Source: Belliella aquatica
Lineage (GTDB): Bacteria > Bacteroidota > Bacteroidia > Cytophagales > Cyclobacteriaceae
Length of the DNA stretch: 64,000 bases
Assembly (NCBI RefSeq): GCF_014637795.1
Contig: NZ_BMFD01000002.1
Coordinates: 1 to 64,000 of the forward strand
Reading direction: 5' to 3'
Position numbers and translations under genes: made by a program. This document shows, piece by piece, positions 1 through 8,331 of the stretch; the first letter of the stretch is position 1, and each line of letters opens with the position of its first letter. The notes under the pieces are model-generated. The model made no database searches, was not told the origin of the DNA, and worked only from the letters and a program-made list of their open reading frames with translations.

Positions 1-44
1 TTGGTGAACAGCTTGTAATATTCGTCGTTGCTAATCTTTTTCAT
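1..44 (-). CDS. Start of an unidentified gene cut by the window edge
   Basis: An ATG on the minus strand at 44-42 opens a frame that stays open to the window edge and gives MKKISNDEYYKLFT. It begins 27 bases after the stop of the dynamin-like gene, on the same strand, so the two are probably co-transcribed. Fourteen residues are too few to name a family. Two-gene dynamin-like operons are common in bacteria, so it may encode a partner of the GTPase; that is inference from position only. Confidence 0.45.
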   Translation of the reverse strand, partial: MKKISNDEYYKLFT

Positions 45-71
45 GACGCAAGATTACAACCCAAACAGTAA

Positions 72-1454
72 TCAGAAAATATGGGGTTTATCGGACGGAT
101 ACAAATCACTTCTTTGTTGATGCTTCATGAAATACTGTAGATAAGACTTAAGACCATAAATCCCACTGTAAATAAGGTTGTCTAACTCTTCAGATTTACC
201 CAATTGGTCTTTTATTTGACTTTGAAAATTTTCAGAAACAGGTAGGTAATCAAACACTGGGATTCCAATAAACCCTTCTGATAAACAGGGCATAAAATCT
301 TCATTAAATTTTCGTAATTTATTTTTCTCTGGTCGACTTAACGTTTCGCCTTTTGCCGATTTTATAGCTAATCTTCCATATTCGGCTGAAACAGGAAAAA
401 TTTTGGGATTTTTTATACTGAAATTTTCTTTTAGATACTCTTCAGTTTTCTTTAATTTATATACTAGAGGTTCCTTATCAGGATCAAGATCATCAATTCT
501 ATTTAAAATGAATATTATTCTATCATTACTATTTTTATGTTTCTTTAAAAATTCACTAATTTCTCTGAGAGTACCCAATTCGTCATTTGTTCTTAGCTGA
601 GTAGCATTAAGAATATACATCAAAATTGGTTTATTCTTTTCATCTTTTAAATATGTGTATGTTGCTTCTCTATGATTTTCATTTTGAGAATTGTTAGGAC
701 CAGGAGTATCAATAAAAAACACATCCATACCAAAAGTCTCAAATTCAAAAACAGGCCCTTCAAGAAGTATTTCAAGTTTCGATTCAGGGTCATTAGCCTT
801 TTCATTATGTTTTGATATCCAATTCTCGTCGATATTATCTTCAACTATATCAGAATCACCATTTATCACTTGACCTTTGAAAAAATCTAAATTGTTATTG
901 ATTTTTAATTTGCATATAGTCGCTGTTGTTGCTTCATTTTTTGTCGGAAGAATACTTTGTCCAATTAGTGCATTGAGTAAAGTCGATTTTCCAGCGCTCA
1001 TTGTGGCTGCTGCAACTATATTTACCTCTTGTTGATGTTTTTGGATTATATTGTCTTTAATTTTCTCGAATTCTTTACTTACCAATTCATCGTTACAATT
1101 AAACAAAAAACTTTCAAAGCTTCTCATCAAATCATAAATTTTATCTATATCAAAAACCTCAAAAGAGTAATTTATATCGATTTTTTCATTTTCGTCAAGA
1201 TGCTGTAATCCTTCTATTTGTCTAATAATTTCTTGCTTTTCAAATTCATCACATTTAATAAATACCTTAAATGAACGTTCATTTATTGAATCAGCATATT
1301 TGTTGAAAGCTTCTTCAGTCCAATTAAAAATTCTTTCTTCTTTTCCTATTTTTAAATTGATGAAATCATTGAAACTTGTATTAGAATAGTCGAAAGTAGA
1401 CTCAATTTTAAACTTGTAAGTTACTGGACTGTAGTCTATTTTTAAAGTATGCAT
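72..1454 (-). CDS. Dynamin-like GTPase
   Basis: A 460-residue protein with a large GTPase domain of the dynamin superfamily. The sequence shows a P-loop ([15 protein letters not shown], about residues 151-165), a conserved Thr region after it (ATTATI), the G3 box FIDTPGPNN (about 248-255) and an NRID G4 box (318-321). Around 145 residues of unassigned sequence precede the GTPase. The family's usual long helical stalk is short: only about 110 residues follow the G4 region, so membrane remodelling might need a partner, perhaps the cut-off gene immediately downstream. Bacterial relatives act at membranes in remodelling or stress and phage protection; the role here is not known. Family assignment is firm, function is open. 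Confidence 0.85.
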   Translation of the reverse strand: MHTLKIDYSPVTYKFKIESTFDYSNTSFNDFINLKIGKEERIFNWTEEAFNKYADSINERSFKVFIKCDEFEKQEIIRQIEGLQHLDENEKIDINYSFEVFDIDKIYDLMRSFESFLFNCNDELVSKEFEKIKDNIIQKHQQEVNIVAAATMSAGKSTLLNALIGQSILPTKNEATTATICKLKINNNLDFFKGQVINGDSDIVEDNIDENWISKHNEKANDPESKLEILLEGPVFEFETFGMDVFFIDTPGPNNSQNENHREATYTYLKDEKNKPILMYILNATQLRTNDELGTLREISEFLKKHKNSNDRIIFILNRIDDLDPDKEPLVYKLKKTEEYLKENFSIKNPKIFPVSAEYGRLAIKSAKGETLSRPEKNKLRKFNEDFMPCLSEGFIGIPVFDYLPVSENFQSQIKDQLGKSEELDNLIYSGIYGLKSYLQYFMKHQQRSDLYPSDKPHIF

Positions 1455-1485
1455 AAATAATATTTTTTTTAGTTTTTAATTAACC

Positions 1486-1710
1486 CTACCCAACCTTCAC
1501 CACATCCAAATGTGCTGAATTTACTGCATTGGCTTTGCGGATATCCACATCGTACATGCGCTTGAAAGCATCGACAACGCGCTCACCTCTTTCGTGATTG
1601 AGAGGGTAGTGGGCTGCGTGATCCATAACCACATCTACTGACATGCCTTTTATAAGACGGACTCCGTTGCGGAACATAGGTTGCTTAACAGTGATTTTGA
1701 ATAAAGCCAT
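1486..1710 (-). CDS. Small conserved Bacteroidota protein, possibly DUF6140
   Basis: A 74-residue, mildly basic protein starting MALFKITVKQPMFRNGVRLI. It has no signal peptide or membrane segment. From memory it resembles small Bacteroidota proteins grouped as DUF6140, which have no known function. It lies 31 bases upstream of the dynamin-like gene on the same strand and may share its transcript. The composition looks like a real gene rather than a chance frame. No catalytic motif is visible. Confidence 0.7.
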   Translation of the reverse strand: MALFKITVKQPMFRNGVRLIKGMSVDVVMDHAAHYPLNHERGERVVDAFKRMYDVDIRKANAVNSAHLDVVKVG

Positions 1711-2003
1711 TTGGGTGAAGTTTTATCTAATTCAAATATATTTTTTTGAACAATACCAATCCGAAAGAATATATATCTGTCTGGATCTGATGTATATCTG
1801 TAGGTTTTTCGATTAAAAGTGTTGAAAAATACCTGTCTTCTCTAAAAGTTGGGCGAAAGGGAGGAGGAAGTAATCAATTAGAAAAAAATGAATAAGGTAG
1901 TTAAGGGTTAATAGTTAATGATTAAAAAAGTGACTTAGAAGTGAAATTTATAATTCTCCACCGCTTAACGGTTTTAACAATTAACGCACTTAGCGCTTAG
2001 CTT

Positions 2004-3221
2004 TTATGAATTTATCGCGTTACTCGGGATCTGGACTTGAACTTCGGTTCCTGACTCACTAGAAACAACCTCTATAAACTGTTTTTCTGCTCCAAAAATC
2101 AAAGCAATTCGCTTGTTGACCAATTCCATACCTTTTGATTCACGAAGTTGGTTGGTTTTTACCTTTTTGATGCCCACTCCATTGTCCTTTACGGTGCAGC
2201 GTAGCATTTGCTCGTCTTCTTTGCTAAATATAATCCGCAGGACAGGGTTCGGATGGTTGTGTGGAAAAGCATGAACAAACACATTCTCTATAATAGGTTG
2301 CAACAGCATAGGAGAGACGTAAACATTCTTGACTTCCAAACCCTCCTCAACTTTTATAGACCAATCCACACGGCCTCCCATGCGCTCGTTTTCAATCTCT
2401 ATGTAGGTTTCGAGGTAGCTGATTTCTTCTGACAGGGAAATGTAAGCTTGTGAACTATTGGAAAGTGTTTTTCGGATCAATTTTGAGAATTTGCCCATAA
2501 ACTCCATAGCCAAATCCACATCATTATTCAAAATGTAATATTGTATGGAATTGATGGCATTGAAGATAAAATGTGGATTCATCTGACTTCTCAAAGCCTC
2601 TAATTTCGTCTCGGAGAGTTGCATTTGAATGTCAAGCCTTATAGCTTCTTCCCACTTTAGTTTTCTAATTCTTGCTTTGTATATCAAAAATGCAAGACCT
2701 ATTATGAGCATGATAAAAAGTGAAATTACCCATGGATTTTGATAATAAGGTCTGAGAATTTGTAAATCAAATAGCGTAAATATGGAAGTTTGACCTGTGT
2801 ATTGATCATAAACTTCTACTTCAATCTGATAGGTTCCTGCTGGTAAATAAGAAAGAAAAAGTTGAGGTTCAGGACTGAAAGGACTCCATTCATCATCATA
2901 CCTCAAGCGATAGCGGTACATGAGTTTCTCCGGATATTTGCTTCCTACTGCTTTGAATTTCAATAGAATCGTATTTTTGTCATGCGGGAGTCTAAGTTGA
3001 TCGTATTTATAGGTAAACCATAAATAATCTTCTTCAGGGACAGGCTCTTGATTGATTTCAATGTATGACACTGCCAATTGAAATTGATTTGTTTCGGGCT
3101 CCAAAATCGAAGGTAGGTGAAGTGTATAATAGCCACGAGTTGTCCCTATGTAAAGCAAATCATCAATCACTTTCGCTGTTTTGAAAAGCATATGAATCAA
3201 GCCTTGTTCATCATCGAGCAC
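2004..3221 (-). CDS. C-terminal part of a split propeller sensor kinase: Y_Y_Y domain and LytS-type histidine kinase
   Basis: This 405-residue frame opens with GTG and continues, in the same reading frame, the protein encoded at 3231-5021. The order is a last piece of propeller (IGTTRGYY), a Y_Y_Y-type beta domain (about 60-150), one membrane helix (about 165-185), a short coiled linker, and a His_kinase-type core with LRSQMNPHFIFNAINS carrying the phosphorylated His, followed by an ATPase domain with the N-box near LLQPIIENVFVHAF and a DNGVGI G-box. Such kinases phosphorylate LytTR regulators, and one lies upstream at 5014-5745. Only a TGA at 3233-3231 and three codons separate the halves, so the gene is probably one 1005-codon kinase with a nonsense mutation. 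Independent translation from the GTG would give a kinase lacking most of its sensor. Confidence 0.85.
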   Translation of the reverse strand: MLDDEQGLIHMLFKTAKVIDDLLYIGTTRGYYTLHLPSILEPETNQFQLAVSYIEINQEPVPEEDYLWFTYKYDQLRLPHDKNTILLKFKAVGSKYPEKLMYRYRLRYDDEWSPFSPEPQLFLSYLPAGTYQIEVEVYDQYTGQTSIFTLFDLQILRPYYQNPWVISLFIMLIIGLAFLIYKARIRKLKWEEAIRLDIQMQLSETKLEALRSQMNPHFIFNAINSIQYYILNNDVDLAMEFMGKFSKLIRKTLSNSSQAYISLSEEISYLETYIEIENERMGGRVDWSIKVEEGLEVKNVYVSPMLLQPIIENVFVHAFPHNHPNPVLRIIFSKEDEQMLRCTVKDNGVGIKKVKTNQLRESKGMELVNKRIALIFGAEKQFIEVVSSESGTEVQVQIPSNAINS

Positions 3222-3230
3222 ACTTACATT

Positions 3231-5021
3231 TCATTTATGGTAAATATTCAGCCCTTGTTCGGTACCGATCAGCAAGTGATCCTGATAAGATTCAAGAAAT
3301 AGAACCGTCTTTCCGAGAATTTTATTCCTGTCGATAGTTTCTAGAATTTTTAGCCCATTTCGATCCTCAGCCACATAAATCGAATCAAATTCCGTTGCCA
3401 AGACCAACTTCCCTTCTTTGGTAATGTGCATTTGCTTGATTTTGGATATCTCAAGTTTTCCGGAATTTTTGTACGAGTAGAAACCTTTTTTATCATAATG
3501 AAACAATCCTTCAAATACTGAAGAAAAATAGGTTTTTCCTCCATATTCTAAAACCTGGGTTACATTGGTAGGAGTGTTGGGCTGATTTTGATAAGGAAAA
3601 TAGGTATAAGTCATTTGACTCAAATCCTCATAAATACGGACGCCACCATAAGGGTTTGTTTCTATAAATTTCCCTTCTGGGGTAAATCCAATTTTGAATG
3701 TATGAACAGGGACGTAAATAAGAATTCGACCAGTAAGATCAATTTGAAAAACCCCAATATTGCTACTGACCCAATAGCTATTTTGATTAAACTTCAATTC
3801 GTAAAAAAGAACATCTTCCGCAATTGTCTGATAGTCCAATTCATAAAAATCATCTTCGTATTTGGGAAGCTTGCTTTTATTAAGTTTTACATATTCATCT
3901 ACTACTTTTTTAAGCTCGGATTTACTCAGACTTTTGATTGGCTTACCTTCAAAACTTGTGATAGAAAGTCCACCTTCATGGAGAATCGCCTTTTGATTTT
4001 TTTCAAAAGAAAAGCCTAACACTTCTTTATTTTCAAATTCATAATAAAGAATGTTTTGATCAAGATTCACTTCGTAAACTCCTTGTTCCAATGAACCAAG
4101 ATAAAGAATCTGTTTTTCAGTATTATATGCTAAAGAAAGGATGTCAGTTGCATCTACATCAAAAGTTTTAGATATAGATTTTAATATTCCATCTTGAAGA
4201 TTAAAAACCCCACCATTATTGGCATAAATCCCCCAAGCAGCTAGATAAAATTGATTTGTCCCAGCATTTAAATAATCCCAAACGATGGACTGACCGAAAG
4301 ATCGAAGTGGTTTCTTACCCGCAATTAGATCTTTGATTTCAAATTCATCAATATGACCTTTATTACTCAAGTAAATTTGAGCCCCATTCAATCCTATGGC
4401 ATAAATCAATTGATGTTCACTGACTTTCTCGATTTGCGGTTCGCTCAGTTCGGGATCTAAACGATAAATCCCCATTCCATAGGTCGTATAGTAGAGCATT
4501 CCTTCATGCAAAAAGAAACCTGAAATATAACTTTGAGGACTATTTAAGAGACTATTCTCTAAAGGTTTGATCTTGTCTGTTTTGATATCGATGATAGAAA
4601 GACCGTTTTCTGTCCCGACAAAAATCTTTTCCTTGTATGGGAAAAAGTGTCTAATTCTAGCGTCAATTAGACCAGAATCTAATGGAAAAGAAGTAAATCT
4701 TTCTCCATCAAATTTGGAAACTCCACCACCATAACTTCCAAACCACATTTGACCTTTACTATCTTCAGCTATTGCCCAGCAGCTTCCAAAAGCCAAACCA
4801 TCATCGGTAAAGAAGTTTAGAAATCTACCATTTTCCTTTACGGAAATCCCATTTTCTGTACCAACCCAAAGCAAACCCCTTGAATCTACATATAGCGCTC
4901 TGACTGCATTATTTGGCAAGCCATTCAAAGTGGTGTATTGAAATGTCGGGTATTGCTGCGCTGTGCTCAAAAAGGGGAGGAGCAGGCAAAGAAAAAAGAA
5001 GAACTGAATGATTCTATTCAA
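3231..5021 (-). CDS. N-terminal part of a split propeller sensor kinase: signal peptide and two-component propeller
   Basis: The 596-residue product starts with a signal peptide (IIQFFFFLCLLLPFLSTAQQ) followed by repeated two-component-regulator propeller blades such as NAVRALYVDSRGLLWVGTENG and SKGQMWFGSYGGGVSKF. This is the periplasmic sensor half of a propeller sensor kinase. It ends at a TGA in the middle of a blade, straight after IGTEQGLNIYHK, and the same frame continues with NVSVLDDEQGLIH into the kinase half. GGA, which would restore a Gly, differs from TGA by one base. Its start overlaps the LytTR regulator stop by 8 bases, so regulator and sensor form an operon. As read, the product would be a secreted propeller without a kinase. 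Confidence 0.85.
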   Translation of the reverse strand: MNRIIQFFFFLCLLLPFLSTAQQYPTFQYTTLNGLPNNAVRALYVDSRGLLWVGTENGISVKENGRFLNFFTDDGLAFGSCWAIAEDSKGQMWFGSYGGGVSKFDGERFTSFPLDSGLIDARIRHFFPYKEKIFVGTENGLSIIDIKTDKIKPLENSLLNSPQSYISGFFLHEGMLYYTTYGMGIYRLDPELSEPQIEKVSEHQLIYAIGLNGAQIYLSNKGHIDEFEIKDLIAGKKPLRSFGQSIVWDYLNAGTNQFYLAAWGIYANNGGVFNLQDGILKSISKTFDVDATDILSLAYNTEKQILYLGSLEQGVYEVNLDQNILYYEFENKEVLGFSFEKNQKAILHEGGLSITSFEGKPIKSLSKSELKKVVDEYVKLNKSKLPKYEDDFYELDYQTIAEDVLFYELKFNQNSYWVSSNIGVFQIDLTGRILIYVPVHTFKIGFTPEGKFIETNPYGGVRIYEDLSQMTYTYFPYQNQPNTPTNVTQVLEYGGKTYFSSVFEGLFHYDKKGFYSYKNSGKLEISKIKQMHITKEGKLVLATEFDSIYVAEDRNGLKILETIDRNKILGKTVLFLESYQDHLLIGTEQGLNIYHK

Positions 5022-5745
5022 AATATTTAAAGATATTAGTCCTCATTCGGATAGAAACAGATATTTTTTCCTCGTTTTTTAAATGGAGGAAGTTATTCTT
5101 CTTATCATATTTATCTATAAATTTCCCATTGACCAAAAAACTTTGATGGACTCTTATAAACCGTTCATCGGCCAACTGCTCTTCAATACTTTTTAGGTTT
5201 TTAGATATTAAAATTGTTTTAGCGTTTTCGAGATATATATAAGAATAGTTTTTCTCTCCTTTTATATATAAAATTTCATCCTTATGTAGAAAATGCTCAA
5301 ATTCTAGCGTAGTAAATTTGATAAGATTGTTATCTTTTTTTTGAGGAATAACCTGATCAAGTCTTGATGACAAAGCAGCTTCTTCCTGCCTTGTCTCGAA
5401 TTTGATCAAGGCTGATTTTAATTCTAGTATTTCTATAGGCTTCAACAAATAGTAAAATGCATCATGTTTGATGGCGCGAATGGCGTGATCGTCATGGGCA
5501 GTAGTGAAAATCACTTCGAAATCAAAAGAGCCCAATTCATCTAAAAGATCGAACCCATTTTTTTGAGGCATATTGACATCTAAGAATAGTAAATCAGGCT
5601 CTTCATTGCGAATTTTCTCTACAGCTTCATCCACAGAATGACAAGTAGCGATGATATCATACTTCCCAGGAAAAACATGATGAATCATCTTACTGAGCAA
5701 ATCTTGCGCGTGTGTTTCATCATCTACTAAAACAACTTTGTACAT
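5014..5745 (-). CDS. LytTR-family response regulator
   Basis: A 243-residue response regulator. The receiver domain (about 1-120) has the acidic pair D8/D9, the phospho-acceptor D56 in FLDVNMP, the TTAH switch region and K102 in LLKPI. A LytTR DNA-binding domain follows (about 140-243), with the typical ILYIKGEKNYSYI and RFIRVHQSFLVN stretches. It is the natural partner of the propeller kinase downstream, whose start codon lies inside the end of this gene. If that kinase is broken, this regulator may be left without its cognate phosphate donor. No other LytTR protein is in the window. Confidence 0.93.
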   Translation of the reverse strand: MYKVVLVDDETHAQDLLSKMIHHVFPGKYDIIATCHSVDEAVEKIRNEEPDLLFLDVNMPQKNGFDLLDELGSFDFEVIFTTAHDDHAIRAIKHDAFYYLLKPIEILELKSALIKFETRQEEAALSSRLDQVIPQKKDNNLIKFTTLEFEHFLHKDEILYIKGEKNYSYIYLENAKTILISKNLKSIEEQLADERFIRVHQSFLVNGKFIDKYDKKNNFLHLKNEEKISVSIRMRTNIFKYFE

Positions 5746-5918
5746 AACAACTCCAAATTAAATAATCAATAAAAGAATAGTCTTTTGGGAGTTTTAAAAG
5801 CTAAAAAATAAAACTCGCCGGAAACTATGAGCAATTTATAGATTTATAAGTTAAAAAGAATTAATTCAGGTGTTTTTTAGGCCCATATCAATTGCTCCAA
5901 AATCTACCCTAAGAATAA

Positions 5919-5957
5919 AAATAGGTCAACTACTGATCTTGAGTTGTTGACCTATTT
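5919..5957 (-). terminator. Intrinsic terminator downstream of the TerC gene
   Basis: A perfect 12-base stem, AAATAGGTCAAC at 5919-5930 against GTTGACCTATTT at 5946-5957, is followed on the minus strand by a T-rich tail. It lies about 50 bases after the TerC stop codon. Confidence 0.7.
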
Positions 5958-6007
5958 CTTTTAAAAAAATCTTATATAAGATTTATAAATGGGGATTTTA
6001 ACAAAAC

Positions 6008-6754
6008 TTATTTCTGCGTAATCCTTGGATTTAGCTCCACTTTCGTTCCTTCAGATTTTTTTCTCATACGCATGTTGATCAACTCTACACTAAGAGAAAA
6101 GAAAACAGCAAAATAGATGTAACCTTTTGGAACTTCTACATGGAACCCTTCGACTAACAGCATAAATCCTATCAAAATTAAGAAGGACAAGGCCAATACT
6201 TGAAGGGTGGGGTTCTTGTTGATGAATTTGCTGATGCGCCCAGCAAATACCATCATTACAATCATGGCAATGATTACTGCAATGATCATCACAAGCACCT
6301 CATCCACCAATCCCACAGCTGTTAATATACTGTCAAAGGAAAATATCACATCGAGCAGGATAATTTGAAAGATCACTTGTGAAAGTCCCTTGGCAGAATT
6401 GGCTTTGACTTCTTCGGCTTTTCCTTCCATCTTATGATGGATCTCCACAGTAGATTTGAATAACAAGAACAAACCTCCAAAGGCTAAAATCAAGTCTTTA
6501 CCACTTAAATTAAAGTCAAATAGCGAAATTAAAGGATCGTTGAATTTGATGATATAAGATATTCCCAAAAGTAAACCAATCCTAAAAATCATTGCGAAAG
6601 CTAGCCCTAGAACCCTAGCTTTTTCTTGTTGATGTTCTGGTAGTTTATTCGAGATAATTGAAATAAAGATGATATTGTCCACACCAAGGACTATTTCTAG
6701 AAACGTCAGTGTAGCAAGAGCAATCCAAGTTTCAGTTAATAAGAAGATTTCCAT
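6008..6754 (-). CDS. TerC-family integral membrane protein
   Basis: A 248-residue polytopic membrane protein with about seven hydrophobic segments. It carries the family signature near the N-terminus (LEIVLGVDNIIFISI) and a second acidic motif in a helix (LLDVIFSFDSILTAVG), the paired Asp-containing helices typical of TerC/Alx-type proteins. Relatives are linked to manganese export or to metalation of exported proteins; the substrate here is not shown by sequence. The charged C-terminal tail (MRMRKKSEG) should be cytosolic. It has its own terminator downstream and no clear operon partner. The family call is secure, the ion is inferred. Confidence 0.92.
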   Translation of the reverse strand: MEIFLLTETWIALATLTFLEIVLGVDNIIFISIISNKLPEHQQEKARVLGLAFAMIFRIGLLLGISYIIKFNDPLISLFDFNLSGKDLILAFGGLFLLFKSTVEIHHKMEGKAEEVKANSAKGLSQVIFQIILLDVIFSFDSILTAVGLVDEVLVMIIAVIIAMIVMMVFAGRISKFINKNPTLQVLALSFLILIGFMLLVEGFHVEVPKGYIYFAVFFSLSVELINMRMRKKSEGTKVELNPRITQK

Positions 6755-6830
6755 TTATGATATATGTATGATTTTCAGAATGATAATCAAAACTTAGGAA
6801 ATTCATTTCAAACTCCCTAAGTTCTTTGAA

Positions 6831-7112
6831 TTAAATTATGCTTAATACGGCCCGCTTGGGAAGGAGCAAATCACCTTTTAAGCAGATGCTTTCATCTGTC
6901 AAAGCCCAAATGGTCGTTTCGATTTGATATGCCTGATTACTTAAATCCAAGAAGGTTAATTTAACTTTTCCATGTTCTAAATTGCCAAGTAAAAGAGCCT
7001 TTTCGAGTTCCCTATCGCGGGTTTTGATTTCCAAATCACTATGAAGAACTTCTTCTTTCGGGAATCTAATTTTTATTATATCCTCTTTCTGAATTAAAGT
7101 GGGTTGGTTCAT
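6831..7112 (-). CDS. Hypothetical 93-residue protein
   Basis: A soluble-looking 93-residue protein, rich in beta-type hydrophobic alternation, with no signal peptide and no motif I recognise. Its start overlaps the stop of the membrane-anchored gene upstream by 4 bases (7109-7112), which indicates translational coupling and a shared role. The sequence reads like a small regulatory or PilZ-sized beta domain, but no PilZ RxxxR or DxSxxG signature is present, so no function is given. Confidence 0.65.
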   Translation of the reverse strand: MNQPTLIQKEDIIKIRFPKEEVLHSDLEIKTRDRELEKALLLGNLEHGKVKLTFLDLSNQAYQIETTIWALTDESICLKGDLLLPKRAVLSII

Positions 7113-7627
7113 ATAGCGATCCGATTATTTTTCTGCTGATTTTTTACTAAAGATTGCAAGGTTGCTTCCCATTTCTTGATTATAATTGGTTCTCCAACCA
7201 AGTCTGAGAAAATTTCCCCATCATAGAATTCTAAATCACCTATTATTTTCCCATCATAATTGATCAGTTGTAAGCTTAAAGCATCAATGATTTTTCTGCT
7301 GTTACCTTTTGTTCCGATCACTCTGGAAACCTCATGAATTTTCACATGATTTACTTTATATAAATCAATTAAAATCGGATTGATTTCATTTAAGTTAGAG
7401 ATATAGATCAGTTTATTTTTTTGTGTATCAATGCCAATAAAATAGCGATTTCTCCACTCTTCTTGCTCACTTAGACTGAGATCGTGATTTTTGAGGAACT
7501 CAGTTAATTTATTCGACTTTTGAGCCTTTTCTTTTTTTACTTTTTGGCTATTGAGATAGAAGGGGATAGCGAAAGCAACCATGCCAGCTACTGCCATGAT
7601 TAATGTAATTATATCAATTTCAAACAT
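7109..7627 (-). CDS. Hypothetical membrane-anchored protein
   Basis: A 172-residue protein with one N-terminal membrane helix (about residues 5-25, IITLIMAVAGMVAFAIPFY), a basic stop-transfer segment (QKVKKEKAQKS), and a cytoplasmic domain of about 140 residues. I do not recognise the domain. It is coupled by a 4-base overlap to the 93-residue gene downstream. The topology, helix first and then positive charges, predicts an N-out, C-in anchor. Confidence 0.7.
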   Translation of the reverse strand: MFEIDIITLIMAVAGMVAFAIPFYLNSQKVKKEKAQKSNKLTEFLKNHDLSLSEQEEWRNRYFIGIDTQKNKLIYISNLNEINPILIDLYKVNHVKIHEVSRVIGTKGNSRKIIDALSLQLINYDGKIIGDLEFYDGEIFSDLVGEPIIIKKWEATLQSLVKNQQKNNRIAI

Positions 7628-7747
7628 TTTGATAAGAGTTTTTGGCAGGAAATATGACCGGCCTTGTTTATGATTTTATAAAATCTAGTCAAAGGACTAG
7701 TAGATTGGATCAAGCTATAAAGCTCAATCCTTGTAAAAAAAATAGGC

Positions 7748-8122
7748 TTACCAAAAGTAATGTGTAGGAAACTTTAATGCTTTAATATCAAAATTCAAAT
7801 CAACTTTTTGGCTGATTTTAAAAATAGATTTAACCTGATTCTCAAAATGATTGATCGACGATTTATAGAAATTTCCTAAACATTCTCCACCACCAAGAGT
7901 GCCTTTGGAAGTAACAATCACCAAATGATCGGAGCTAGAAGCAAAAAGCAAATCACCCGAGTATTCACCTAAGTATGAGTTTGAATAAAGTTCAGCGGAC
8001 TCCTCTGAATGCACCTGCTCAACAACTGAAAAATACGGCATCACCGTCCCTTGAATCATCAAGGAAATCAGAAGGGTAATTCCAATAAATTGCTTAAAAT
8101 AGGTGTTCATTTTTAGATGCAC
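7748..8122 (-). CDS. Hypothetical exported protein
   Basis: A 124-residue protein with an N-terminal hydrophobic segment (FIGITLLISLMIQGTVM) that could be a signal peptide or anchor. The mature part has no recognised domain and ends in an aromatic tail (FPTHYFW). An alternative start at the fifth residue (8110) would still keep the hydrophobic segment. It lies near the NSS transporter genes on the same strand. A second small exported protein with an aromatic end (10092-10457) lies on the other side of the transporter, but the two do not align convincingly. Confidence 0.6.
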   Translation of the reverse strand: MHLKMNTYFKQFIGITLLISLMIQGTVMPYFSVVEQVHSEESAELYSNSYLGEYSGDLLFASSSDHLVIVTSKGTLGGGECLGNFYKSSINHFENQVKSIFKISQKVDLNFDIKALKFPTHYFW

Positions 8123-8229
8123 TTAGCTTAGATTCTACACTCAAATTAGATACCAATTATTGATATCTTTTGGATGGTTTTGATTTATTTATACTTGCTA
8201 AGATAAATATTCAAATATTGAAGGCGCAT

Positions 8230-8331
8230 TTATTTCTCAGGAGTTCTGAGCACCTTAATTAGGAAATATAAAGTAGCTGAGATCACCAATCCTTGAGTGA
8301 TGATCAGCATAAGCAAGGCTGTGTTATTCAT
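8230..8331 (-). CDS. MetS-like small subunit of the NSS transporter
   Basis: A 33-residue protein, MNNTALLMLIITQGLVISAT and onward, ending in RTPEK. It is one membrane helix with a short basic tail. Its ATG at 8331-8329 lies inside the last codons of the sodium symporter gene, an 8-base overlap that implies translational coupling. Known NSS methionine/alanine transporters (MetP) of other bacteria need a one-helix partner, MetS, encoded directly downstream. The size, topology and position match that arrangement. The match is by architecture rather than by a long motif. Confidence 0.75.
   Translation of the reverse strand: MNNTALLMLIITQGLVISATLYFLIKVLRTPEK

Noticed and set aside
3221-3233. Frameshift between the two halves of the propeller kinase
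   Set aside because: Both halves are in the same frame; only a TGA codon separates them.
3588-4019. 143-residue plus-strand frame inside the propeller gene
   Set aside because: Antisense shadow; the minus-strand propeller sequence explains this DNA.
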